NCBI GenBank assembly: GCA_950295325.1
Contig: OX485806.1
Location: 44,637,169-44,697,168 of the forward strand
Origin: Polytrichum commune
Taxonomy: Eukaryota; Streptophyta; Polytrichopsida; Polytrichales; Polytrichaceae
Length of the DNA: 60,000 nucleotides
Direction of reading: 5' to 3'
The notes under the pieces are model-generated. The model searched no databases, had not been told where the DNA came from, and was given only the letters and a program-made list of their open reading frames with translations. Both the position numbers and the translations under genes were made by a program. Below are positions 38,841 to 53,061 of the stretch, one piece after another (the first letter of the stretch is position 1; each line of letters starts with the position of its first letter).

Positions 38841-39322
38841 TGGATGGATCTCTCAAGTCAGCACCTTTCCACTCCAAAACTAAGCTTAATAACTATATAA
38901 CCATCAAAAAACCACACCTAAGCCTTTTGGAACTCAAAACACCTCAAAGTAAGCATAGAATGGATGGATCTCTCAAGTCAGCACCTTTCCACACCAAAAC
39001 TAAGCCAAATAACTACATAACCATCAAAAAACCACACCTAAGCCTTTTGGAACTCAAAACACCTCAAAGTTAGTATAAAATGGATGGATCTCTCAAGTCA
39101 GCACCTTTCCACACCAAAACTAAGCCAAATAACTACATAACCATAAAAAAAAAACCAAAATTAAGCCTTTTGGAACTCAAAACACATCAAAGTAAGCATA
39201 GAATGGATGGATCTCTCAAGTCAGCACCTTTCCACTCCAAAACTAAGCCAAATAACTACATAACCATGAAAAAACCACACCTAAGCCTTTTGGAACTCAA
39301 AACACCTCAAAGTAAGCATAGA

Positions 39323-40768
39323 ATGGATGGATCTATGAAGTCAGCACCTTTCCACACCAAAACTAAGCTTAATAACTACATAACCATCAAAAAGCCACAC
39401 CTAAGCCTTTTGGAACTCAAAACACCTCAAAGTAAGCATAGAATGGATGGATCTCTCAAGTCAGCACCTTTCCACTCCAAAACTAAGCTTAATAACTACA
39501 TAACCATCAAAAAGCCACACCTAAGCCTTTTGGAACTCAAAACACCTCAAAGTAAGCATAGAATGGATGGATCTCTCAAGTCAGCACCTTTCCACTCCAA
39601 AACTAAGCTTCATAACTACATAACCATCAAAAAACCACACCTAAGCCTTTTGGAACTCAAAACACCTCAAAGTAAGCATAGAATGGATGGATCTATGAAG
39701 TCAGCACCTTTCCACTCCAAAACTAAGCTTAATAACTACATAACCATCAAAAAGCCACACCTAAGCCTTTTGGAACTCAAAACACCTCAAAGTAAGTATA
39801 GAATGGATGGATCTCTCAAGTCAGCACCTTTCCACACCAAAACTAAGTTTAATAAATATATAACCATAAAAAAGCCACACCTAAGCCTTTTGGAACTCAA
39901 AACACATCAAAGTAAGCATAGAATGGATGGATCTCTCAAGTCAGCACCTTTCCACACCAAAACTATGCCAAATAACTACATAACCATAAAAAAAAAACCA
40001 AAATTAAGCCTTTTGGAACTCAAAACACATCAAAGTAAGCATAGAATGGATGGATCTCTCAAGTCAGCACCTTTCCACACCAAAACTAAGCCAAATGACT
40101 ACATAACCATAAAAAAAAAACCAAAACTAAGCCTTTTGGAACTCAAAACACCTCAAAGTAAGCATAGAATGGATGGATCTATGAAGTCAGCACCTTTCCA
40201 CTCCAAAACTAAGCTTAATAACTACATAACCATCAAAAAGCCACACCTAAGCCTTTTGGAACTCAAAACACCTCAAAGTAAGCATAGAATGGATGGATCT
40301 CTCAAGTCAGCACCTTTCCACTCCAAAACTAAGCTTAATAACTACATAACCATCAAAAAGCCACACCTAAGCCTTTTGGAACTCAAAACACCTCAAAGTA
40401 AGCATAGAATGGATGGATCTCTCAAGTCAGCACCTTTCCACTCCAAAACTAAGCTTCATAACTACATAACCATCAAAAAACCACACCTAAGCCTTTTGGA
40501 ACTCAAAACACCTCAAAGTAAGCATAGAATGGATGGATCTATGAAGTCAGCACCTTTCCACTCCAAAACTAAGCTTAATAACTACATAACCATCAAAAAG
40601 CCACACCTAAGCCTTTTGGAACTCAAAACACCTCAAAGTAAGTATAGAATGGATGGATCTCTCAAGTCAGCACCTTTCCACACCAAAACTAAGTTTAATA
40701 AATATATAACCATAAAAAAGCCACACCTAAGCCTTTTGGAACTCAAAACACATCAAAGTAAGCATAGA
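39323..40768 (+). repeat. 846-bp duplication containing AAGTTTAAT monomers
   Basis: The blocks at 39323-39922 and 40169-40768 share the order ATGAAG-type, AAGCTTAAT, AAGCTTCAT, ATGAAG-type, then AAGTTTAATAAATAT, offset by 846 bp. Between them lie two 123-bp monomers, one with AAAACTATGCC, shared with the 2421-bp unit to the left. Confidence 0.78.
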
Positions 40769-41734
40769 ATGGATGGATCTCTCAAGTCAGCACCTTTCCA
40801 CACCAAAACTAAGCCAAATAACTACATAACCATAAAAAAAAAACCAAAATTAAGCCTTTTGGAACTCAAAACACCTCAAAGTAAGCATAGAATGGATGGA
40901 TCTCTCAAGTCAGCACCTTTCCACTCCAAAACTAAGCTTAATAACTACATAACCATCAAAAAGCCACACCTAAGCCTTTTGGAACTCAAAACACCTCAAA
41001 GTTAGTTTTGAATGGATGGATCTCTCAAGTCAGCACCTTTCCACACCAAAACTAAGCCAAATAACTACATAACCATCAAAAAACCACACCTAAGCCTTTT
41101 GGAACTCAAAACACCTCAAAGTAAGCATAGAATGGATGGATCTCTCAAGTCAGCACCTTTCCACTCCAAAACTAAGCCAAATAACTACATAACCATCAAA
41201 AAACCACACCTAAGCCTTTTGGAACTCAAAACACCTCAAAGTAAGCATAGAATGGATGGATCTATGAAGTCAGCACCTTTCCACTCCAAAACTAAGCTTA
41301 ATAACTATATAACCATCAAAAAGCCACACCTAAGCCTTTTGGAACTCAAAACACCTCAAAGTTAGTTTTGAATGGATGGATCTCTCAAGTCAGCACCTTT
41401 CCACTCCAAAACTAAGCTTAATAACTATATAACCATCAAAAAACCACACCTAAGCCTTTTGGAACTCAAAACACCTCAAAGTAAGCATAGAATGGATGGA
41501 TCTCTCAAGTCAGCACCTTTCCACACCAAAACTAAGCCAAATAACTACATAACCATAAAAAAAAAACCAAAATTAAGCCTTTTGGAACTCAAAACACATC
41601 AAAGTAAGCATAGAATGGATGGATCTATGAAGTCAGCACCTTTCCACTCCAAAACTAAGCTTCATAACTACATAACCATCAAAAAACCACACCTAAGCCT
41701 TTTGGAACTCAAAACACCTCAAAGTAAGCATAGA

Positions 41735-42454
41735 ATGGATGGATCTCTCAAGTCAGCACCTTTCCACACCAAAACTAAGCTTCATAACTACATAACCATC
41801 AAAAAACCACACCTAAGCCTTTTGGAACTCAAAACACCTCAAAGTAAGCATAGAATGGATGGATCTCTCAAGTCAGCACCTTTCCACACCAAAGCTAAGC
41901 TTAATAACTATATATCCATCAAAAAACCACACCTAAGCCTTTTGGAACTCAAAACACCTCAAAGTAAGCATAGAATGGATGGATCTCTCAAGTCAGCACC
42001 TTTCAACTCCAAAACTAAGCCAAATAACTACATAACCATCAAAAAACCACACCTAAGCCTTTTGGAACTCAAAACACCTCAAAGTAAGCATAGAATGGAT
42101 GGATCTCTCAAGTCAGCACCTTTCCACTCCAAAACTAAGCTTAATAACTACATAACCATCAAAAAGCCACACCTAAGCCTTTTGGAACTCAAAACACCTC
42201 AAAGTAAGCATAGAATGGATGGATCTCTCAAGTCAGCACCTTTCCACACCAAAACTAAGCTTCATAACTACATAACCATCAAAAAACCACACCTAAGCCT
42301 TTTGGAACTCAAAACACCTCAAAGTAAGCATAGAATGGATGGATCTCTCAAGTCAGCACCTTTCCACACCAAAGCTAAGCTTAATAACTATATATCCATC
42401 AAAAAGCCACACCTAAGCCTTTTGGAACTCAAAACACCTCAAAGTTAGTTTTGA
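41735..42454 (+). repeat. 480-bp duplication with TATATCCATC marker
   Basis: The pair CACACC/AAGCTTCAT then AAAGCTAAGCTTAATAACTATATATCCATC-type occurs at 41735-41974 and again at 42215-42454, offset 480 bp. The private CTTTCAACTCC lies between them at about 42001. Confidence 0.75.
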
Positions 42455-45400
42455 ATGGATGGATCTCTCAAGTCAGCACCTTTCCACTCCAAAACTAAGC
42501 CAAATAACTACATAACCATCAAAAAACCACACCTAAGCCTTTTGGAACTCAAAACACCTCAAAGTAAGCATAGAATGGATGGATCTCTCAAGTCAGCACC
42601 TTTCCACTCCAAAACTAAGCTTAATAACTACATAACCATCAAAAAGCCACACCTAAGCCTTTTGGAACTCAAAACACCTCAAAGTAAGCATAGAATGGAT
42701 GGATCTCTCAAGTCAGCACCTTTCCACTCCAAAACTAAGCTTAATAACTACATAACCATCAAAAAGCCACACCTAAGCCTTTTGGAACTCAAAACACCTC
42801 AAAGTTAGTTTTGAATGGATGGATCTCTCAAGTCAGCACCTTTCCACTCCAAAACTAAGCCAAATAACTACATAACCATCAAAAAACCACACCTAAGCCT
42901 TTTGGAACTCAAAACACCTCAAAGTAAGCATAGAATGGATGGATCTCTCAAGTCAGCACCTTTCCACTCCAAAACTAAGCTTAATAACTATATAACCATC
43001 AAAAAGCCACAACGAAGCCTTTTGGAACTCAAAACACCTCAAAGTAAGCATAGAATGGATGGATCTCTCAAGTCAGCACCTTTCCACACCAAAACTAAGC
43101 CAAATGACTACATAACCATAAAAAAAAAACCACACCTAAGCCTTTTGGAACTCAAAACACCTCAAAGTAAGCATAGAATGGATGGATCTCTCAAGTCAGC
43201 ACCTTTCCACTCCAAAACTAAGCTTAATAACTATATAACCATCAAAAAGCCACAACTAAGCCTTTTGGAACTCAAAACACCTCAAAGTAAGCATAGAATG
43301 GATGGATCTCTCAAGTCAGCACCTTTCCACACCAAAACTAAGCCAAATGACTACATAACCATAAAAAAAAAACCAAAACTAAGCCTTTTGGAACTCAAAA
43401 CACCTCAAAGTAAGCATAGAATGGATGGATCTATGAAGTCAGCACCTTTGCACTCCAAAACTAAGCTCAATAACTACATAACCATAAAAAAGCCACAACT
43501 AAGCCTTTTGGAACTCAAAACACCTCAAAGTAAGTATAGAATGGATGGATCTCTCAAGTCAGCACCTTTCCACACCAAAACTAAGCCAAATAACTACATA
43601 ACCATAAAAAAAAAACCAAAATTAAGCCTTTTGGAACTCAAAACACATCAAAGTAAACATAGAATGGATGGATCTCTCAAGTCAGCACCTTTCCACACCA
43701 AAACTAAGCCAAATAACTACATAACCATCAAAAAACAACACCTAAGCCTTTTGGAACTCAAAACACCTCAAAGTAAGCATAGAGTGGATGGATCTCTCAA
43801 GTCAGCACCTTTCCACTCCAAAACTAAGCTTAATAACTATATAACCATCAAAAAGCCACACCTAAGCCTTTTGGAACTCAAAACACCTCAAAGTAAGCAT
43901 AGAATGGATGGATCTCTCAAGTCAGCACCTTTCCACACCAAAACTAAGCTTAATGACTATATAACCATCAAAAAACCACACCTAAGCCTTTTGGAACTCA
44001 AAACACCTCAAAGTAAGCATAGAATGGATGGATCTCTCAAGTCAGCACCTTTCCACTCCAAAACTAAGCTTAATAACTATATAACCATCAAAAAGCCACA
44101 CCTAAGCCTTTTGGAACTCAAAACACCTCAAAGTAAGCATAGAATGGATGGATCTCTCAAGTCAGCACCTTTCCACACCAAAACTAAGCCAAATAACTAC
44201 ATAACCATCAAAAAACCACACCTAAGCCTTTTGGAACTCAAAACACCTCAAAGTAAGCATAGAATGGATGGATCTCTCAAGTCAGCACCTTTCCACACCA
44301 AAACTAAGCTTAATGACTATATAACCATCAAAAAACCACACCTAAGCCTTTTGGAACTCAAAACACCTCAAAGTTAGTATAGAATGGATGGATCTCTCAA
44401 GTCAGCACCTTTCCACACCAAAACTAAGCCAAATGACTACATAACCATAAAAAAAAAACCAAAACTAAGCCTTTTGGAACTCAAAACACCTCAAAGTTAG
44501 TATAAAATGGATGGATCTCTCAAGTCAGCACCTTTCCACACCAAAACTAAGCTTAATGACTATATAACCATCAAAAAACCACACCTAAGCCTTTTGGAAC
44601 TCAAAACACCTCAAAGTAAGCATAGAATGGATGGATCTCTCAAGTCAGCACCTTTCCACTCCAAAACTAAGCTTAATAACTATATAACCATCAAAAAGCC
44701 ACACCTAAGCCTTTTGGAACTCAAAACACCTCAAAGTAAGCATAGAATGGATGGATCTCTCAAGTCAGCACCTTTCCACTCCAAAACTAAGCTTAATAAC
44801 TACATAACCATCAAAAAGCCACACCTAAGCCTTTTGGAACTCAAAACACCTCAAAGTAAGCATAGAATGGATGGATCTATGAAGTCAGCACCTTTCCACT
44901 CCAAAACTAAGCTTCATAACTACATAACCATCAAAAAACCACACCTAAGCCTTTTGGAACTCAAAACACCTCAAAGTAAGCATAGAATGGATGGATCTAT
45001 GAAGTCAGCACCTTTCCACTCCAAAACTAAGCTTAATAACTACATAACCATCAAAAAGCCACACCTAAGCCTTTTGGAACTCAAAACACCTCAAAGTAAG
45101 TATAGAATGGATGGATCTCTCAAGTTAGCACCTTTCCACACCAAAACTAAGTTTAATAAATATATAACCATAAAAAAGCCACACCTAAGCCTTTTGGAAC
45201 TCAAAACACCTCAAAGTAAGCATAGAATGGATGGATCTCTCAAGTCAGCACCTTTCCACTCCAAAACTAAGCTTCATAACTACATAACCATCAAAAAACC
45301 ACACCTAAGCCTTTTGGAACTCAAAACACCTCAAAGTAAGCATAGAATGGATGGATCTATGAAGTCAGCACCTTTCCACTCCAAAACTAAGCTTAATAAC

Positions 45401-46552
45401 TACATAACCATCAAAAAGCCACACCTAAGCCTTTTGGAACTCAAAACACCTCAAAGTAAGTATAGAATGGATGGATCTCTCAAGTCAGCACCTTTCCACA
45501 CCAAAACTAAGTTTAATAAATATATAACCATAAAAAAGCCACACCTAAGCCTTTTGGAACTCAAAACACCTCAAAGTAAGCATAGAATGGATGGATCTCT
45601 CAAGTCAGCACCTTTCCACACCAAAACTAAGCCAAATAACTACATAACCATAAAAAAAAAACCAAAATTAAGCCTTTTGGAACTCAAAACACCTCAAAGT
45701 AAGCATAGAATGGATGGATCTCTCAAGTCAGCACCTTTCCACACCAAAACTAAGCCAAATAACTACATAACCATAAAAAAAAAACTAAAATTAAGCCTTT
45801 TGGAACTCAAAGCACATCAAAGTAAGCATAGAATGGATGGATCTCTCAAGTCAGCACCTTTCCACTCCAAAACTAAGCCAAATAACTACATAACCATCAA
45901 AAAACCACACCTAAGCCTTTTGGAACTCAAAACACCTCAAAGTAAGCATAGAATGGATGGATCTCTCAAGTCAGCACCTTTCCACTCCAAAACTAAGCTT
46001 AATAACTACATAACCATCAAAAAGCCACACCTAAGCCTTTTGGAACTCAAAACACCTCAAAGTTAGTTTTGAATGGATGGATCTCTCAAGTCAGCACCTT
46101 TCCACTCCAAAACTAAGCCAAATAACTACATAACCATCAAAAAACCACACCTAAGCCTTTTGGAACTCAAAACACCTCAAAGTAAGCATAGAATGGATGG
46201 ATCTCTCAAGTCAGCACCTTTCCACTCCAAAACTAAGCTTAGTAACTATATAACCATCAAAAAGCCACAACTAAGCCTTTTGGAACTCAAAACACCTCAA
46301 AGTAAGCATAGAATGGATGGATCTCTCAAGTCAGCACCTTTCCACACCAAAACTAAGCCAAATAACTACATAACCATCAAAAAACCACACCTAAGCCTTT
46401 TGGAACTCAAAACACCTCAAAGTAAGCATAGAATGGATGGATCTCTCAAGTCAGCACCTTTCCACTCCAAAACTAAGCTTAATAACTATATAACCATCAA
46501 AAAGCCACACCTAAGCCTTTTGGAACTCAAAACACCTCAAAGTAAGCATAGA

Positions 46553-47635
46553 ATGGATGGATCTCTCAAGTCAGCACCTTTCCACTCCAAAACTAAGCCA
46601 AATAACTACATAACCATCAAAAAGCCACACCTAAGCCTTTTGGAACTCAAAACACCTCAAAGTAAGCATAGAATGGATGGATCTCTCAAGTCAGCACCTT
46701 TCCACTCCAAAACTAAGCTTAATAACTATATAACCATCAAAAAGCCACACCTAAGCCTTTTGGAACTCAAAACACCTCAAAATAAGCATAGAATGGATGG
46801 ATCTCTCAAGTCAGCACCTTTCCACACCAAAACTAAGCCAAATAACTACATAACCATCAAAAAACCACACCTAAGCCTTTTGGAACTCAAAACACCTCAA
46901 AGTAAGCATAGAATGGATGGATCTCTCAAGTCAGCACCTTTCCACACCAAAACTAAGCCAAATAACTACATAACCATAAAAAAAAAACTAAAATTAAGCC
47001 TTTTGGAACTCAAAGCACATCAAAGTAAGCATAGAATGGATGGATCTCTCAAGTCAGCACCTTTCCACTCCAAAACTAAGCCAAATAACTACATAACCAT
47101 CAAAAAACCACACCTAAGCCTTTTGGAACTCAAAACACCTCAAAGTAAGCATAGAATGGATGGATCTCTCAAGTCAGCACCTTTCCACTCCAAAACTAAG
47201 CTTAATAACTACATAACCATCAAAAAGCCACACCTAAGCCTTTTGGAACTCAAAACACCTCAAAGTAAGCATAGAATGGATGGATCTCTCAAGTCAGCAC
47301 CTTTCCACTCCAAAACTAAGCCAAATAACTACATAACCATCAAAAAGCCACACCTAAGCCTTTTGGAACTCAAAACACCTCAAAGTAAGCATAGAATGGA
47401 TGGATCTCTCAAGTCAGCACCTTTCCACTCCAAAACTAAGCTTAATAACTATATAACCATCAAAAAGCCACACCTAAGCCTTTTGGAACTCAAAACACCT
47501 CAAAATAAGCATAGAATGGATGGATCTCTCAAGTCAGCACCTTTCCACACCAAAACTAAGCCAAATAACTACATAACCATCAAAAAACCACACCTAAGCC
47601 TTTTAGAACTCAAAACACCTCAAAGTAAGCATAGA
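46553..47635 (+). repeat. 723-bp duplication with CAAAATAAGC marker
   Basis: The block 46553-46912 recurs at 47276-47635. Private CCTCAAAATAAGC lies near 46778 and 47501 (offset 723), and again near 47981. Confidence 0.75.
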
Positions 47636-49930
47636 ATGGATGGATCTCTCAAGTCAGCACCTTTCCACACCAAAACTAAGCCAAATAACTACATAACCAT
47701 CAAAAAACCACACCTAAGCCTTTTGGAACTCAAAACACCTCAAAGTAGGTATAGAATGGATGGATCTCTCAAGTCAGCACCTTTCCACACCAAAACTAAG
47801 CCAAATAACTACATAACCATAAAAAAAAAACCAAAATTAAGCCTTTTGGAACTCAAAACACCTCAAAGTAAGCATAGAATGGATGGATCTCTCAAGTCAG
47901 CACCTTTCCACACCAAAACTAAGCCAAATAACTACATAACCATCAAAAAACCACACCTAAGCCTTTTGGAACTCAAAACACCTCAAAATAAGCATAGAAT
48001 GGATGGATCTCTCAAGTCAGCACCTTTCCACACCAAAACTAAGCCAAATAACTACATAACCATCAAAAAACCACACCTAAGCCTTTTGGAACTCAAAACA
48101 CCTCAAAGTAAGCATAGAATGGATGGATCTCTCAAGTCAGCACCTTTCCACACCAAAACTAAGCCAAATAAGTACATAACCATCAAAAAACCACACCTAA
48201 GCCTTTTGGAACTCAAAACACCTCAAAGTAGGTATAGAATGGATGGATCTCTCAAGTCAGCACCTTTCCACACCAAAACTAAGCCAAATAACTACATAAC
48301 CATAAAAAAAAAACTAAAATTAAGCCTTTTGGAACTCAAAGCACATCAAAGTAAGCATAGAATGGATGGATCTCTCAAGTCAGCACCTTTCCACTCCAAA
48401 ACTAAGCCAAATAACTACATAACCATCAAAAAACCACACCTAAGCCTTTTGGAACTCAAAACACCTCAAAGTAAGCATAGAATGGATGGATCTCTCAAGT
48501 CAGCACCTTTCCACTCCAAAACTAAGCTTAATAACTACATAACCATCAAAAAGCCACACCTAAGCCTTTTGGAACTCAAAACACCTCAAAGTAAGCATAG
48601 AATGGATGGATCTCTCAAGTCAGCACCTTTCCACTCCAAAACTAAGCTTAATAACTACATAACCATCAAAAAGCCACACCTAAGCCTTTTGGAACTCAAA
48701 ACACCTCAAAGTTAGTTTTGAATGGATGGATCTCTCAAGTCAGCACCTTTCCACTCCAAAACTAAGCCAAATAACTACATAACCATAAAAAAAAAACTAA
48801 AATTAAGCCTTTTGGAACTCAAAGCACATCAAAGTAAGCATAGAATGGATGGATCTCTCAAGTCAGCACCTTTCCACACCAAAACTAAGCCAAATAACTA
48901 CATAACCATAAAAAAAAAACTAAAATTAAGCCTTTTGGAACTCAAAACACCTCAAAGTAAGCATAGAATGGATGGATCTCTCAAGTCAGCACCTTTCCAC
49001 ACCAAAACTAAGCCAAATAACTACATAACCATAAAAAAAAAACCAAAATTAAGCCTTTTGGAACTCAAAACACATCAAAGTAAGCATAGAATGGATGTAT
49101 CTCTCAAGTCAGCACCTTTCCACTCCAAAACTAAGCCAAATAACTACATAACCATCAAAAAACCACACCTAAGCCTTTTGGAACTCAAAACACCTCAAAG
49201 TAAGCATAGAATGGATGGATCTCTCAAGTCAGCACCTTTCCACACCAAAACTAAGCCAAATAACTACATAACCATCAAAAAACCACACCTAAGCCTTTTG
49301 GAACTCAAAACACCTCAAAGTAAGCATAGAATGGATGGATCTCTCAAGTCAGCACCTTTCCACACCAAAACTAAGCCAAATAACTACATAACCATCAAAA
49401 AACCACACCTAAGCCTTTTGGAACTCAAAACACCTCAAAGTAAGCATAGAATGGATGGATCTATGAAGTCAGCACCTTTCCACTCCAAAACTAAGCCAAA
49501 TAACTACATAACCATCAAAAAGCCAAAACTAAGCCTTTTGGAACTCAAAACACCTCAAAGTCAGTTTTGAATGGATGGATCTCTCAAGTCAGCACCTTTC
49601 CACTCCAAAACTAAGCCAAATAACTACATAACCATCAAAAAGCCACACCTAAGCCTTTTGGAACTCAAAACACCTCAAAGTAAGTATAGAATGGATGGAT
49701 CTCTCAAGTCAGCACCTTTCCACACCAAAACTAAGTTTAATAAATATATAACCATAAAAAAGCCACACCTAAGCCTTTTGGAACTCAAAACACCTCAAAG
49801 TAAGTATAGAATGGATGGATCTCTCAAGTCAGCACCTTTCCACACCAAAACTAAGTTTAATAAATATATAACCATAAAAAAGCCACACCTAAGCCTTTTG
49901 GAACTCAAAACACCTCAAAGTAAGCATAGA

Positions 49931-50776
49931 ATGGATGGATCTCTCAAGTCAGCACCTTTCCACTCCAAAACTAAGCCAAATAACTACATAACCATCAAAA
50001 AACCACACCTAAGCCTTTTGGAACTCAAAACACCTCAAAGTAAGCATAGAATGGATGGATCTCTCAAGTCAGCACCTTTCCACTCCAAAACTAAGCCAAA
50101 TAACTACATAACCATAAAAAAAAAACCAAAATTAAGCCTTTTGGAACTCAAAACACATCAAAGTAAGCATAGAATGGATGGATCTCTCAAGTCAGCACCT
50201 TTCCACTCCAAAACTAAGCCAAATAACTACATAACCATCAAAAAACCACACCTAAGCCTTTTGGAACTCAAAACACCTCAAAGTAAGCATAGAATGGATG
50301 GATCTCTCAAGTCAGCACCTTTCCACACCAAAACTAAGCCAAATAACTACATAACCATCAAAAAGCCACACCTAAGCCTTTTGGAACTCAAAACACCTCA
50401 AAGTAAGCATAGAATGGATGGATCTCTCAAGTCAGCACCTTTCCACTCCAAAACTAAGCCAAATAACTACATAACCATCAAAAAACCACACCTAAGCCTT
50501 TTGGAACTCAAAACACCTCAAAGTAAGCATAGAATGGATGGATCTCTCAAGTCAGCACCTTTCCACTCCAAAACTAAGCCAAATAACTACATAACCATAA
50601 AAAAAAAACCAAAATTAAGCCTTTTGGAACTCAAAACACATCAAAGTAAGCATAGAATGGATGGATCTCTCAAGTCAGCACCTTTCCACTCCAAAACTAA
50701 GCCAAATAACTACATAACCATCAAAAAACCACACCTAAGCCTTTTGGAACTCAAAACACCTCAAAGTAAGCATAGA
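49931..50776 (+). repeat. 483-bp duplication
   Basis: The four-monomer order at 49931-50413 (120, 123, 120, 120 bp) recurs at 50414-50776 and beyond, offset 483 bp, until the second copy changes to the AGTAGGTATAG junction near 50886. Confidence 0.7.
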
Positions 50777-52101
50777 ATGGATGGATCTCTCAAGTCAGCA
50801 CCTTTCCACACCAAAACTAAGCCAAATAACTACATAACCATCAAAAAACCACACCTAAGCCTTTTGGAACTCAAAACACCTCAAAGTAGGTATAGAATGG
50901 ATGGATCTCTCAAGTCAGCACCTTTCCACACCAAAACTAAGCCAAATAACTACATAACCATAAAAAAAAAACCAAAATTAAGCCTTTTGGAACTCAAAAC
51001 ACCTCAAAGTAAGCATAGAATGGATGGATCTCTCAAGTCAGCACCTTTCCACACCAAAACTAAGCCAAATAACTACATAACCATAAAAAAAAAACTAAAA
51101 TTAAGCCTTTTGGAACTCAAAGCACATCAAAGTAAGCATAGAATGGATGGATCTCTCAAGTCAGCACCTTTCCACTCCAAAACTAAGCCAAATAACTACA
51201 TAACCATCAAAAAACCACACCTAAGCCTTTTGGAACTCAAAACACCTCAAAGTAAGCATAGAATGGATGGATCTATGAAGTCAGCACCTTTCCACTCCAA
51301 AACTAAGCCAAATAACTACATAACCATCAAAAAGCCAAAACTAAGCCTTTTGGAACTCAAAACACCTCAAAGTTAGTTTTGAATGGATGGATCTCTCAAG
51401 TCAGCACCTTTCCACTCCAAAACTAAGCCAAATAACTACATAACCATCAAAAAGCCACACCTAAGCCTTTTGGAACTCAAAACACCTCAAAGTAAGTATA
51501 GAATGGATGGATCTCTCAAGTCAGCACCTTTCCACACCAAAACTAAGTTTAATAAATATATAACCATAAAAAAGCCACACCTAAGCCTTTTGGAACTCAA
51601 AACACCTCAAAGTAAGCATAGAATGGATGGATCTCTCAAGTCAGCACCTTTCCAATCCAAAACTAAGCTTAATAACTACATAACCATCAAAAAGCCACAC
51701 CTAAGCCTTTTGGAACTCAAAACACCTCAAAGTAAGCATAGAATGGATGGATCTCTCAAGTCAGCACCTTTCCACTCCAAAACTAAGCTTCATAACTACA
51801 TAACCATCAAAAAACCACACCTAAGCCTTTTGGAACTCAAAACACCTCAAAGTAAGCATAGAATGGATGGATCTCTCAAGTCAGCACCTTTCCACTCCAA
51901 AACTAAGCTTAATAACTACATAACCATCAAAAAGCCACACCTAAGCCTTTTGGAACTCAAAACACCTCAAAGTAAGTATAGAATGGATGGATCTCTCAAG
52001 TCAGCACCTTTCCACACCAAAACTAAGTTTAATAAATATATAACCATAAAAAAGCCACACCTAAGCCTTTTGGAACTCAAACACCTCAAAGTAAGCATAG
52101 A

Positions 52102-53061
52102 ATGGATGGATCTCTCAAGTCAGCACCTTTCCACTCCAAAACTAAGCTTAATAACTACATAACCATCAAAAAACCACACCTAAGCCTTTTGGAACTCAAA
52201 ACACCTCAAAGTAAGCATAGAATGGATGGATCTCTCAAGTCAGCACCTTTCCACTCCAAAACTAAGCTTAATAACTACATAACCATCAAAAAACCACACC
52301 TAAGCCTTTTGGAACTCAAAACACCTCAAAGTAAGCATAGAATGGATGGATCTATGAAGTCAGCACCTTTCCACTCCAAAACTAAGCTTAATAACTACAT
52401 AACCATCAAAAAGCCACACCTAAGCCTTTTGGAACTCAAAACACCTCAAAGTAAGTATAGAATGGATGGATCTCTCAAGTCAGCACCTTTCCACACCAAA
52501 ACTAAGTTTAATAAATATATAACCATAAAAAAGCCACACCTAAGCCTTTTGGAACTCAAAACACCTCAAAGTAAGCATAGAATGGATGGATCTCTCAAGT
52601 CAGCACCTTTCCACTCCAAAACTAAGCTTAATAACTACATAACCATCAAAAAACCACACCTAAGCCTTTTGGAACTCAAAACACCTCAAAGTAAGCATAG
52701 AATGGATGGATCTCTCAAGTCAGCACCTTTCCACTCCAAAACTAAGCTTAATAACTACATAACCATCAAAAAACCACACCTAAGCCTTTTGGAACTCAAA
52801 ACACCTCAAAGTAAGCATAGAATGGATGGATCTATGAAGTCAGCACCTTTCCACTCCAAAACTAAGCTTAATAACTACATAACCATCAAAAAGCCACACC
52901 TAAGCCTTTTGGAACTCAAAACACCTCAAAGTAAGTATAGAATGGATGGATCTCTCAAGTCAGCACCTTTCCACACCAAAACTAAGTTTAATAAATATAT
53001 AACCATAAAAAAGCCACACCTAAGCCTTTTGGAACTCAAAACACCTCAAAGTAAGCATAGA
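52102..53061 (+). repeat. 480-bp tetrameric higher-order repeat, two full copies
   Basis: Order AAGCTTAAT, AAGCTTAAT, ATGAAG/AAGCTTAAT, AAGTTTAATAAATAT at 52102-52581 and 52582-53061. A related five-monomer version with an added AAGCTTCAT monomer follows at 53062-53661. Confidence 0.82.
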